A stretch of DNA of 64,000 nucleotides from JBDSSS01 sp963764195 (lineage in GTDB: Bacteria; Actinomycetota; Actinomycetes; Actinomycetales; Dermatophilaceae), in contig CAVXRG010000002.1 of NCBI GenBank assembly GCA_963764195.1, positions 372,001 through 436,000 on the forward strand, in the 5' to 3' direction. Shown piece after piece: positions 8,351 to 15,189 of this stretch. The notes beneath the pieces were generated by a model, which was not told the origin of the DNA, searched no databases, and was given only the letters and a program-made list of their open reading frames with translations. The stretch's first letter is position 1; each line of letters opens with the position of its first letter. The position numbers and the translations under genes were made by a program.

Positions 8351-9754
8351 ATGCCTGCACCGAGTCCGGGATATTCGATCACCGTCCGTGTGGAGCTGCC
8401 CGCGGGGAGCACGGCGACATCGGCGCTCACCGGAGCGGTGGGCTCGGCGGGGGCGGCACTCACCGCGCTCGACGTCGCCGAGAGCCGGACCGACCGCCTC
8501 GTCGTCGACGTCACGTGTGACACGGCCGACGAGGCGCACTCGACCCGGGTCGCGGAGGCCATCGCTGCGATCCCCGGGGCCGTCGTGCGCAAGGTGAGCG
8601 ACCAGACCTTCCTGCTCCACCTCGGCGGCAAGATCGAGGTCAACCCCAAGGTGCCGCTCAAGCACCGTGACGACCTGTCCCGCGCCTACACGCCGGGGGT
8701 CGCGCGGATCTGCCTCGCCATCGCCGAGCACCCCGAGGACGCGCGCCGGCTGACGATCAAGCGCAACACCGTCGCCGTCGTGACCGACGGGAGCGCCGTG
8801 CTCGGTCTCGGCAACATCGGGCCGCTCGCGGCGCTGCCCGTCATGGAGGGCAAGGCCGCGCTCTTCAAGCAGTTCGGCGGTGTCGACGCGTGGCCGGTCT
8901 GCCTCGACACCCAGGACCCGGACGCGATCGTCGAGATCGTCCGGGCGATCGCGCCCGTCTACGGGGGGATCAACCTCGAGGACATCTCGGCGCCGCGGTG
9001 CTTCGAGATCGAGGCGCGGCTGCGGGCGCTGCTCGACATCCCCGTCTTCCACGACGACCAGCACGGCACCGCCATCGTCGTCCTCGCGGCCCTGACCAAC
9101 GCCCTGCGGGTCGTCGGCAAGGCCATCGAGGAGGTCCGGATCGTCGTGTCCGGGGTGGGCGCCGCCGGCAACGCGATCATCCGGCTGCTCCTCAGCAGCG
9201 GTGCCCGCGACATCGTCGCCGTCGGACGCAGCGGAGCCGTCTACGCCGGCGAGACGCCGATGGAGCCGTTTCGCCAGTGGATCGCCGAGCACACCAACGA
9301 GGCCCGCCAGGAGGGGAGCCTGCAGGCGGTCCTCGCCGGGGCCGACGTCTTCATCGGGGTCTCGGCCCCGGACCTTCTCAGCGGCGACGACATCGCCACG
9401 ATGGCGCCGGACGCCATCGTCTTCGCGCTGGCCAACCCCGTGCCGGAGGTGGACCCGATCGAGGCGGGGCGTCATGCGGCCGTCGTGGCGACCGGGCGCT
9501 CGGACCACCCGAACCAGATCAACAACGTCCTCGTCTTCCCCGGTTTCTTCCGGGGCCTGCTCGACGCGGGCGTCGCGGAGATCACCGACGCGATGATGGT
9601 CGCGGCGGCCGAGGCGATCGCCGCCGAGGTCTCGTCGGACGAGCTCAACGCGAGCTTCATCATCCCCAGCGTCTTCGACCCGGCCGTGGCCCCGGCCGTT
9701 GCCGCCGCGGTGCGGGAGGCGGCCGCCGTCGGGGCCGACGACTTCGCCCGCTGA
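8351..9754 (+). CDS. NAD-dependent malic enzyme with N-terminal ACT domain
   Basis: The 467-residue enzyme decarboxylates malate to pyruvate in the cytoplasm. An ACT-like domain (residues 8-85) precedes the malic N domain with RAYTPGVA, NTVAVVTDGSAVLGLGNIGP and MEGKAALFKQFGG, the metal-binding segments LEDISAPRCFEIE and HDDQHGTAIV, and an NAD fold with VSGVGAAGNAI. This is the short bacterial type, without a phosphotransacetylase tail. ATG 8351 is chosen for its GAGGAG site 8 nt upstream; an in-frame ATG at 8300 lacks one. The ACT domain suggests allosteric control by an amino acid or other small ligand. Confidence 0.92.
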   Translation: MPAPSPGYSITVRVELPAGSTATSALTGAVGSAGAALTALDVAESRTDRLVVDVTCDTADEAHSTRVAEAIAAIPGAVVRKVSDQTFLLHLGGKIEVNPKVPLKHRDDLSRAYTPGVARICLAIAEHPEDARRLTIKRNTVAVVTDGSAVLGLGNIGPLAALPVMEGKAALFKQFGGVDAWPVCLDTQDPDAIVEIVRAIAPVYGGINLEDISAPRCFEIEARLRALLDIPVFHDDQHGTAIVVLAALTNALRVVGKAIEEVRIVVSGVGAAGNAIIRLLLSSGARDIVAVGRSGAVYAGETPMEPFRQWIAEHTNEARQEGSLQAVLAGADVFIGVSAPDLLSGDDIATMAPDAIVFALANPVPEVDPIEAGRHAAVVATGRSDHPNQINNVLVFPGFFRGLLDAGVAEITDAMMVAAAEAIAAEVSSDELNASFIIPSVFDPAVAPAVAAAVREAAAVGADDFAR

Positions 9755-9763
9755 CGGCCGACC

Positions 9764-9769
9764 TACGCT
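9764..9769 (+). promoter_or_regulatory. -10 box TACGCT, leaderless aldo/keto reductase transcript
   Basis: TACGCT ends 6 nt before the ATG at 9776, and no separate ribosome site is needed. This is the spacing expected if transcription starts at or next to the start codon. Confidence 0.5.
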
Positions 9770-9775
9770 CGGGGG

Positions 9776-10759
9776 ATGGAAACGCGAGAGCTCGGCCGCA
9801 CCGGCCGTCAGGTGTCCGTCGTCGGGCTGGGCTGCTGGCAGCTCGGTGGGGACTGGGGCGACGTCACCGAGTCGGACGCGATGTCCGTCCTGCACGCCGC
9901 CGTCGACTCCGGCGTCACGATGCTCGACACGGCCGACGTCTACGGCGACGGTCGCAGCGAGACGCTCGTCGGGCAGCTGCTCCGCGAGCGGTCCGGCGAA
10001 GGTCTGACCGTCGCGACGAAGATGGGCCGGCGCGCCGACCCGCACGTGGCCGGGGCCTACTCGCTCGACGCCTTCCGCGGGTGGACCGACCGGAGCCGAC
10101 GCAACCTGGGCGTCGAGGTGCTCGACCTCGTCCAGCTGCACTGCCCGCCGACCGCCGTCTTCGGCGACGACCGGGTCTTCGACGCGCTCGACACCCTCGT
10201 CGAGGAGGACCGCATCGCGGCCTACGGGGTCTCGGTCGAGACGTGCGACGAGGCGCTGACCGCGATCGCCCGGCCGCACGTCGCGACGGTCCAGCTCATC
10301 CTCAACGCGTTCCGCCGCAAGCCGCTCGAGCGGGTCCTGCCTGCGGCTGTCGAGGCCGGGGTCGGGATCATCGCCCGGGTCCCGCTGGCCAGTGGGCTGC
10401 TCTCGGGAAAGTACGACGAGGACACGACCTTCCCGGACTCCGACCACCGCACCTACAACCGGTCCGGCGACGCCTTCGACGTCGGCGAGACCTTCAGCGG
10501 CGTGCCCTTCGACGTCGGCGTCCGCGCGGCCCGTCGGGTCACCGAGCTGGCGGCGCCGGAGCCGACGGCACGGGTGGCCCTGCGCTGGATCCTCGACCAG
10601 CCGGGCGTGAGCACCGTCATCCCCGGCGCTCGCAACGCCGAGCAGGTCCGCGGCAACGTCGCCGCGGCCGACCTCGCGCCGCTCTCGGACGAGGTGCAGG
10701 CGCAGCTGCGCGACCTCTACGACAGCACGATCCGCAGCCACGTGCACGACCGCTGGTGA
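9776..10759 (+). CDS. Aldo/keto reductase
   Basis: The 327-residue protein is an NADPH-dependent carbonyl reductase of the AKR fold. It shows the entry motif LGCWQLGG, the catalytic Asp/Tyr segment MLDTADVYGDGRSE, Lys in VATKMGRR, His in DLVQLHCPP, and a C-terminal cofactor-binding stretch WILDQPGVSTVIPGARNAEQV. It resembles the YajO/AKR11-type branch. The physiological substrate cannot be read from sequence. It lies 21 nt after the malic enzyme gene but has its own -10 box (9764-9769), so independent transcription is possible. Confidence 0.9.
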   Translation: METRELGRTGRQVSVVGLGCWQLGGDWGDVTESDAMSVLHAAVDSGVTMLDTADVYGDGRSETLVGQLLRERSGEGLTVATKMGRRADPHVAGAYSLDAFRGWTDRSRRNLGVEVLDLVQLHCPPTAVFGDDRVFDALDTLVEEDRIAAYGVSVETCDEALTAIARPHVATVQLILNAFRRKPLERVLPAAVEAGVGIIARVPLASGLLSGKYDEDTTFPDSDHRTYNRSGDAFDVGETFSGVPFDVGVRAARRVTELAAPEPTARVALRWILDQPGVSTVIPGARNAEQVRGNVAAADLAPLSDEVQAQLRDLYDSTIRSHVHDRW

Positions 10760-10767
10760 GCCCCGGC

Positions 10768-10935
10768 GATCAAGCGGCGGATCAGTCTGCGGTTGTGGTC
10801 GTCGGGGCAGCACCGGGTGCCGACTGATCTGCAGATTGATCGGTATCGGGCTCCGTGGGGATCAAGCGGCGGATCAGTCTGCGGTGGTGGTCGTCGGGGC
10901 AGCACCGGGTGCCGACTGATCTGCAGATTGATCGG
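10768..10935. repeat. Twin 76-bp repeats with inverted-repeat ends in the 301-bp spacer 10760-11060
   Basis: Positions 10768-10843 and 10860-10935 are the same 76 bp with one mismatch (10794 versus its counterpart). Each copy begins GATCAAGCGGCGGATCAGTC and ends with GACTGATC, six bases and TTGATC, so each can fold into a long interrupted hairpin. Nothing coding is seen. The remaining spacer (10936-11060) holds one GTATGCCG octamer (10955) and a -10-like TAGCGT (11021-11026) ahead of the SprT gene. Confidence 0.85.
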
Positions 10936-11060
10936 CCAGATGATCGAGTCGCCGGTATGCCGCTGACCTGACCACCCGTCGCCGGCGCGCGACCGGGCGG
11001 CGCTGCGTCGGACGTTCCGTCTAGCGTTGGCCAGCACCAGGGCGTGAACAAGGGGGAGTC

Positions 11061-11735
11061 ATGGAGCTGGCAGCAGCGCAGGCGTTGGCCGAGGACCTGC
11101 TGGTGCATCACGGCCTTCGTTCGTGGACCTTCCGCTTCGACCGGGCCAAGACCCGGGCCGGGGCCTGCCGTGGACGCGATCGGGTGATCTCGCTCAGCAT
11201 GCACGTCACTCGCCTGCACGACGAGGCGGAGGTGCGCGACACGATCCTGCACGAGATCGCCCATGCCCTCGCGGGCCCCAGCCACGGCCACGACGATGTC
11301 TGGAAGGAGATCGCCCTGTCCATCGGGGGGTCGGGGCTGCGCTGCGTGTCGCCCGATGCGCCGCGGGTGGAGGGCCCGTGGCAGGGACGTTGTCCCGGGG
11401 GTCACACGGTGACGCGGCACCGGGCCCCGACCCGGGTCCTGCTCTGCCGCCGGTGCGACGGTGAGCCCGTCGACCGGGTGATCGCGTGGACCCTGCGCGG
11501 ACGCACCGTCGCGATGCACCCCGGCTACGTGACCGAGCTGGAGTCCGTGCTCGCGGGTGTCCCGCACCGGCCGGACGACCGGCTCCAGCCCGGCCAGGTC
11601 GTGCGGGTCGCCGCACCCGGCCGCTACCTCGGTGTCACGGGCCCGATCGTCAAACGGGGTCGCACCTGCTATCACGTGCGCTTCCGCGGCGGCTTGCTGC
11701 GGGTCCCGTTCTCGCTCGTCGAGCTGGCCGGCTGA
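11061..11735 (+). CDS. SprT-like zinc metallopeptidase domain protein
   Basis: The 224-residue protein has the SprT zinc site HEIAH at 64-68, followed by GPSHGHDDVWK (71-81) supplying the third ligand region as in the SprT/Spartan fold. A possible zinc ribbon follows (CPGGH at about 110 and CRRC at about 130), and the last 40 residues form a small beta-rich domain (QVVRVAAPGRYLGVTGPIVKRG). Bacterial SprT proteins are poorly characterised; the eukaryotic relative cleaves DNA-protein crosslinks. An AAGGGGGAG ribosome site precedes the ATG. A hairpin around the stop codon (about 11724-11748) may help termination before the convergent PadR gene. Confidence 0.85.
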   Translation: MELAAAQALAEDLLVHHGLRSWTFRFDRAKTRAGACRGRDRVISLSMHVTRLHDEAEVRDTILHEIAHALAGPSHGHDDVWKEIALSIGGSGLRCVSPDAPRVEGPWQGRCPGGHTVTRHRAPTRVLLCRRCDGEPVDRVIAWTLRGRTVAMHPGYVTELESVLAGVPHRPDDRLQPGQVVRVAAPGRYLGVTGPIVKRGRTCYHVRFRGGLLRVPFSLVELAG

Positions 11736-11833
11736 TCCGGCCGGCGGGGGGCGACGTCGGGGGGCGACGTCGGAGGGACGGGTGAGGGGGCGAGGCCGGG
11801 GCCACGCCCCCTCGATGGCCGAGGAGCCTCAGC

Positions 11834-12655
11834 TCACTCGGGGTCACCGTCTGCGAGCAACCGGTAGAGCTTGCGGCGGGTCTCGGTGAGGATCTCCGCC
11901 GCCTCGGCCTTCTGCTGGGCGGTGCCGGTGGTGACGATCTGCCACATGCCGCCCATGACCTGGCCGACGATCGGCATGAGGTCGCCGGGCCCGCCCGTGG
12001 CCGGCGCCTCCTGCGGCGCGGCCTCGAACGGCTGCCAGGTGGCGGCCATCTCGTCCGCGTGTTCCTCGACGTAGGACCGGCCCTCGTCGGTGAGGCGCAG
12101 CAGCCGCTTGCCCTCGGCGTCGCGGCCCTCGACGAGGCCCTCGTCCTCGAGCTGCTGCACGGTCGGGTAGACCGAGCCGGGGCTCGGCTTCCAGGCCCCG
12201 CCCGAACGCTCCGCAATCTCCTGGATGATCTGGTAGCCGTTCATCTCGTCGCCCGCGAGGACGTCGAGGATCGCCGCCCGGACGTCGCCGCGCCGGGCCC
12301 GCGGGCCGCGACGGCCACCGAACTCGGGGCCGAAGCCGGGGCCGCCGAAGTGGCGGACGAGCTCCTGCACCCACGGCGGGGGGCCGGGTCGGCCGCGTCC
12401 GCCGGGACCGAAGCCGGCTCCGCCGGGACCGCGCGATCCGCGGAATCCCGGACCGGGGCCGCCGCCCCACTCGCCGGGTCCGCCCTGGGGCCACATCCGG
12501 CCCCAGTCGCCCCAGCCCTGGTCCCAGCCGCCGCCCTGCTGGCCGCGCGGGCCGGGCCGGTCGTGCCGGTCGTGCCGGTCGTGGCGGCCGTGTCGGTCGT
12601 CGTGTCGGCCGTGGTGCTCATCGTGACCGTGGTCGTGATCTCTCGTGTCGTTCAT
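11834..12655 (-). CDS. PadR-family transcriptional regulator with His-rich N-terminus
   Basis: This 273-residue protein carries a PadR winged helix at about 124-195 (AAILDVLAGDEMNGYQIIQEIAE, then PSPGSVYPTVQQLEDEGLV), plus a C-terminal helical dimer region. The first 120 residues are unusual: a stretch rich in His and Asp (residues 6-33, with HDRHDRHDR repeats) and then Gly/Pro/Trp-rich low-complexity sequence. PadR proteins are repressors that often respond to small molecules, and the His run suggests metal binding, though this is unproven. GGAG lies 8 nt before the ATG. TCGCGATA repeats upstream (12692-12722) probably mediate autoregulation. No obvious target gene lies next to it, apart from the divergent ATPase gene. 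Confidence 0.85.
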   Translation of the reverse strand: MNDTRDHDHGHDEHHGRHDDRHGRHDRHDRHDRPGPRGQQGGGWDQGWGDWGRMWPQGGPGEWGGGPGPGFRGSRGPGGAGFGPGGRGRPGPPPWVQELVRHFGGPGFGPEFGGRRGPRARRGDVRAAILDVLAGDEMNGYQIIQEIAERSGGAWKPSPGSVYPTVQQLEDEGLVEGRDAEGKRLLRLTDEGRSYVEEHADEMAATWQPFEAAPQEAPATGGPGDLMPIVGQVMGGMWQIVTTGTAQQKAEAAEILTETRRKLYRLLADGDPE

Positions 12656-12691
12656 GGTGGTGCTCCTTCGATGTCGCGCTCTTTCGATCTG

Positions 12692-12722
12692 TCGCGATAG
12701 GTCAACGATATATCGCGATAGG
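12692..12722. promoter_or_regulatory. TCGCGATAGG direct repeat / ATATATCGCGATA operator, probable PadR site
   Basis: TCGCGATAGG occurs at 12692-12701 and 12713-12722, 21 bp apart (two helical turns). The second copy overlaps two palindromes, CGATATATCG (12706-12715) and TATCGCGATA (12711-12720). This A/T-rich island is 37 bp upstream of the padR start in very G+C-rich DNA, so PadR binding and autoregulation are likely. Confidence 0.6.
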
Positions 12723-12921
12723 ACGATGGGCAAGATCTTCACCGAGCGGGCCGGCGGAGACTCGGGCATGATGAGCCCGACCCGCCAGGCGGGCCGTCTC
12801 GATCCGGGGTCAGGGGCCGCCCGGGCCGTGACACGCGGACATCCACGGGCCTTTGAGGGCGGGCTCGGTGTTGACTACCGTGCTCCGCAGTACGCACGCA
12901 GTGCGGAGGAGGCGCGGACAG

Positions 12922-13386
12922 GTGGCGAGCAATGGGGGATCCCATCCCGAGTCGGGCGCGCCGACGGGGGACCGGATGAGCGAGAAGCGCACCGTGCGCC
13001 TGCCCGCGGCCCCGTCGGCGGCGCCGCGGATCCGTCGCGAGCTCGTCGACGACCTCACGGCTCGTGGCGTCGACGCCGAGGTGGTCGACGAGGCGGAGAT
13101 GGTGGTCAGCGAGCTGGTCGCCAACGCCATCCGCCACGCGAAACCGCTGTCCGACGGCGCGATCCGGGTGCACTGGAAGGTCAAGAACAACGTCGTCGAG
13201 GTCGAGGTGTCCGACGGTGGTGGCGCCACCACTCCCCGCCCGGCTCCGCCGGCGACCTGGGCACCGGGCGGCCGAGGGCTGCGGATCGTGCGGTCCGTCG
13301 CCCACGAGTGGGGGGTGCTCGAGGAGCCCCACGGTCGCACGGTGTGGGCCTCGATCGGGGGTCCGTCCCGGCGCCGCACGCACTGA
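12922..13386 (+). CDS. RsbW/SpoIIAB-type histidine-kinase-like ATPase
   Basis: The product (about 154 residues) has a GHKL ATPase domain: the N box ELVANAIRHA, VEVSDGGGATT, and the G box PGGRGLRIVRSVAHEWGV. Actinomycetes carry many such stand-alone ATPases, which act as anti-sigma factors or serine kinases toward anti-anti-sigma proteins. No partner sigma or STAS gene is adjacent. Start choice: GTG 12922 has GGAGGAGG 9 nt upstream, while ATG 12976 is closer to the conserved domain but has only GGGGGA before it. I prefer 12922 on the strength of the ribosome site, but the shorter form (136 residues) is possible. Confidence 0.8.
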   Translation: MASNGGSHPESGAPTGDRMSEKRTVRLPAAPSAAPRIRRELVDDLTARGVDAEVVDEAEMVVSELVANAIRHAKPLSDGAIRVHWKVKNNVVEVEVSDGGGATTPRPAPPATWAPGGRGLRIVRSVAHEWGVLEEPHGRTVWASIGGPSRRRTH

Positions 13387-13435
13387 GCTGCGGGCCCACG
13401 CCCCGTCGCGTCCGGGGACGGTCGTCGGGGCGCAC

Positions 13436-13441
13436 TAGGGT
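13436..13441 (+). promoter_or_regulatory. -10 box TAGGGT, leaderless DUF5926 transcript
   Basis: TAGGGT ends 7 nt before the ATG at 13449, and no Shine-Dalgarno sequence lies between them. Confidence 0.5.
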
Positions 13442-13448
13442 GGCGCGC

Positions 13449-14336
13449 ATGGGTAAGGCCTCTCGTCGTCCTCGCGACCGCTCGCAACGCTCCACCCGTC
13501 CGGCTCCCGCCCCGTTCGTGGCGCGCCCCTTCGAGGGGCTGCCCAACGAGACGGACTGGGTCGCCATGCGGGAGATCGTCCCGGCGGCGACCGCCACCGT
13601 CCGCCTCAAGGAGGGCGCGCTGCCCGAGGGCGGGCCCCACGAGGTGACCGTCGCGACCGTCCTGCCGCTCGCGTGGCCGGGACTGCACCGCGAGTCCGGC
13701 GAGGTGCTCGTCGGCATCCAGTCGGGCAACGCGAGCGGAGACACGAGCCGCGACATCGCCGCCTCGATCGAGCTGGCGGCTGCGGCGGAGCCCGGGGCGC
13801 CGGTCACGACCATTCCCGTCTCGACGGTCGACACCCCGCGGCTGCAGGACCTCATCGACCGCAACGAGGGCTTCGAGCTGACCCTCCACGACGGTTTCGA
13901 CTTCTGGGTCGCCGACGCCGAGCTCGACGCCGGCGGCAAGGAGTCGCTCGACCATGCCAACGCCTCGGTCATCCCGACGGTCCGGCTCACGTCGGTCGCG
14001 TCGGCCTTCTGGTGCCAGATCGCCGACCGGGCCTATGTCCGGTGGGTGCTGCCCTTCGCCGAGGACGACGCGACCAACGCCCTGGCCCGGCTGCACGCCG
14101 CCGGCCGGAGCCAGCTCGGTGAGGAGCAGGGCCGCCTCCTCGGCTGCTTCCGCTCCAGTGGACTGCTCATCCCCGTCTGGGAGGTCGACCCCGCGACCCC
14201 GGCCGCGGAGTTCGAGGACGCGGTCGCGGCGATGTGGGCCGAGATCGAGAAGGCCGTCGCCGTCACCGAGTCGCTCACCGCGGCCGAGCGCGGCGCCAAG
14301 GCCGGCCTGACGAACCGTCAGGTCACCCTGCGCTGA
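13449..14336 (+). CDS. DUF5926 family protein
   Basis: The 295-residue protein has a basic N-terminus (MGKASRRPRDRSQRSTRP) followed by FVARPFEGLPNETDWVAMREIVPAATA, the opening typical of the actinobacterial DUF5926 family. It has no signal peptide, membrane segment or known catalytic motif. The family is widespread and conserved in actinomycetes but has no assigned role. The basic, arginine-rich head could contact nucleic acid, which is speculation. The glycosyltransferase gene begins 14 nt downstream on the same strand, and the pair is commonly seen together, so they probably form one transcript from the -10 box at 13436. Confidence 0.85.
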   Translation: MGKASRRPRDRSQRSTRPAPAPFVARPFEGLPNETDWVAMREIVPAATATVRLKEGALPEGGPHEVTVATVLPLAWPGLHRESGEVLVGIQSGNASGDTSRDIAASIELAAAAEPGAPVTTIPVSTVDTPRLQDLIDRNEGFELTLHDGFDFWVADAELDAGGKESLDHANASVIPTVRLTSVASAFWCQIADRAYVRWVLPFAEDDATNALARLHAAGRSQLGEEQGRLLGCFRSSGLLIPVWEVDPATPAAEFEDAVAAMWAEIEKAVAVTESLTAAERGAKAGLTNRQVTLR

Positions 14337-14350
14337 GGGGAGCCACCGTC

Positions 14351-15091
14351 GTGAAGTCGAACCCGACCCCGCCGGTCGTCGTCATCATCCCGGCCAAGGA
14401 CGAGGCGGCCCGGATCGCCGAGACGATCGCCGGGGTCCGCTCGATCGCCGGCGTCGAGGCGGTGATCGTCGTCGACGACGGGTCGAGCGATGGGACCGCC
14501 CGGATCGCGGCCGGCTGCGGCGCCGAGGTCGTGCGGCACACGCGCAACCACGGCAAGGCCGACGCGCTGATGAGCGGGCTCGGCCGGGTGGCCGGGCTGC
14601 GCCGGGTCGGCCGGCTCGACGCGCGCGCGGCGGTGCTGCTCGTCGACGCCGACCTCGAGGCCTCGGCCCCGGCCGTCGGCGCGCTCGTGGGCCCCGTCGC
14701 CCGGGGTGAGATCGACCTGACGATCGCGGTGCTGCCCGAGCAGCAGAGCTCCGGTGGCGGCCACGGCTTCGTCGTCGGGCTGGCCCGCCGCGGCATCGAG
14801 GAGCTGACCGGCTGGTCGCCGACCCAACCGCTCTCGGGCATGCGCTGCCTCTCCCCGGCCGCCATCGACGCGGCCACGCCCTTCGCCCGCGGGTGGGGCG
14901 TCGAGGTGGGGATGACCATCGACGTGCTCGACGCGGGGCTGTCGATCCTCGAAGTCCCGTGCGACCTGCACCACCGCGTGACCGGGACGGACTGGCGGTC
15001 GCAGATCCACCGGGCGGCGCAGTACCGCGACGTCGCCCTCGCCGTCTCCGTGCGCCGGCTGCACCGCCGGCTCGGCACCGACCGGCCCTAG
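14351..15091 (+). CDS. Family 2 glycosyltransferase
   Basis: The 246-residue protein has a GT-A fold nucleotide-sugar domain: VVVIIPAKDEAARIAETI at the start, VIVVDDGSSDGTARIA, and the metal-binding DAD in LLVDADLEA. It is shorter than many GT2 enzymes and has no clear C-terminal membrane pair, so it resembles soluble polyprenyl-phosphate or small-molecule glycosyltransferases (DPM1/GpgS-like). The acceptor is unknown. GTG 14351 is preceded by GAGGGGAG. The TAG stop lies inside the first unit of a 13-bp tandem repeat (15084-15135). Confidence 0.85.
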   Translation: MKSNPTPPVVVIIPAKDEAARIAETIAGVRSIAGVEAVIVVDDGSSDGTARIAAGCGAEVVRHTRNHGKADALMSGLGRVAGLRRVGRLDARAAVLLVDADLEASAPAVGALVGPVARGEIDLTIAVLPEQQSSGGGHGFVVGLARRGIEELTGWSPTQPLSGMRCLSPAAIDAATPFARGWGVEVGMTIDVLDAGLSILEVPCDLHHRVTGTDWRSQIHRAAQYRDVALAVSVRRLHRRLGTDRP

Positions 15092-15135
15092 CGTCTGGCC
15101 CTAGCGTCTGGCCCTAGCGTCTGGCCTGAGCGTCT
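15084..15135. repeat. Four 13-bp tandem repeats
   Basis: GGCCCTAGCGTCT is repeated three times exactly (15084-15122) and once with two changes (15123-15135). The array begins inside the last codons of the glycosyltransferase gene and fills the gap between two convergent genes. Confidence 0.9.
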
Positions 15136-15189
15136 GGCACGGTCACACGGTGGTATGCCGGGCAGCCCGCGCTCGCGTGGTGGTCGGGC

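Noticed and set aside
8222..10813. Long minus-strand open frame opposite malic enzyme and aldo/keto reductase.
   Set aside because: Same shadow effect; both plus-strand proteins have complete catalytic motifs.
10768..10935. Twin repeats as an insertion sequence.
   Set aside because: No transposase frame, and the copies are only 76 bp; at most a REP/MITE-like element.
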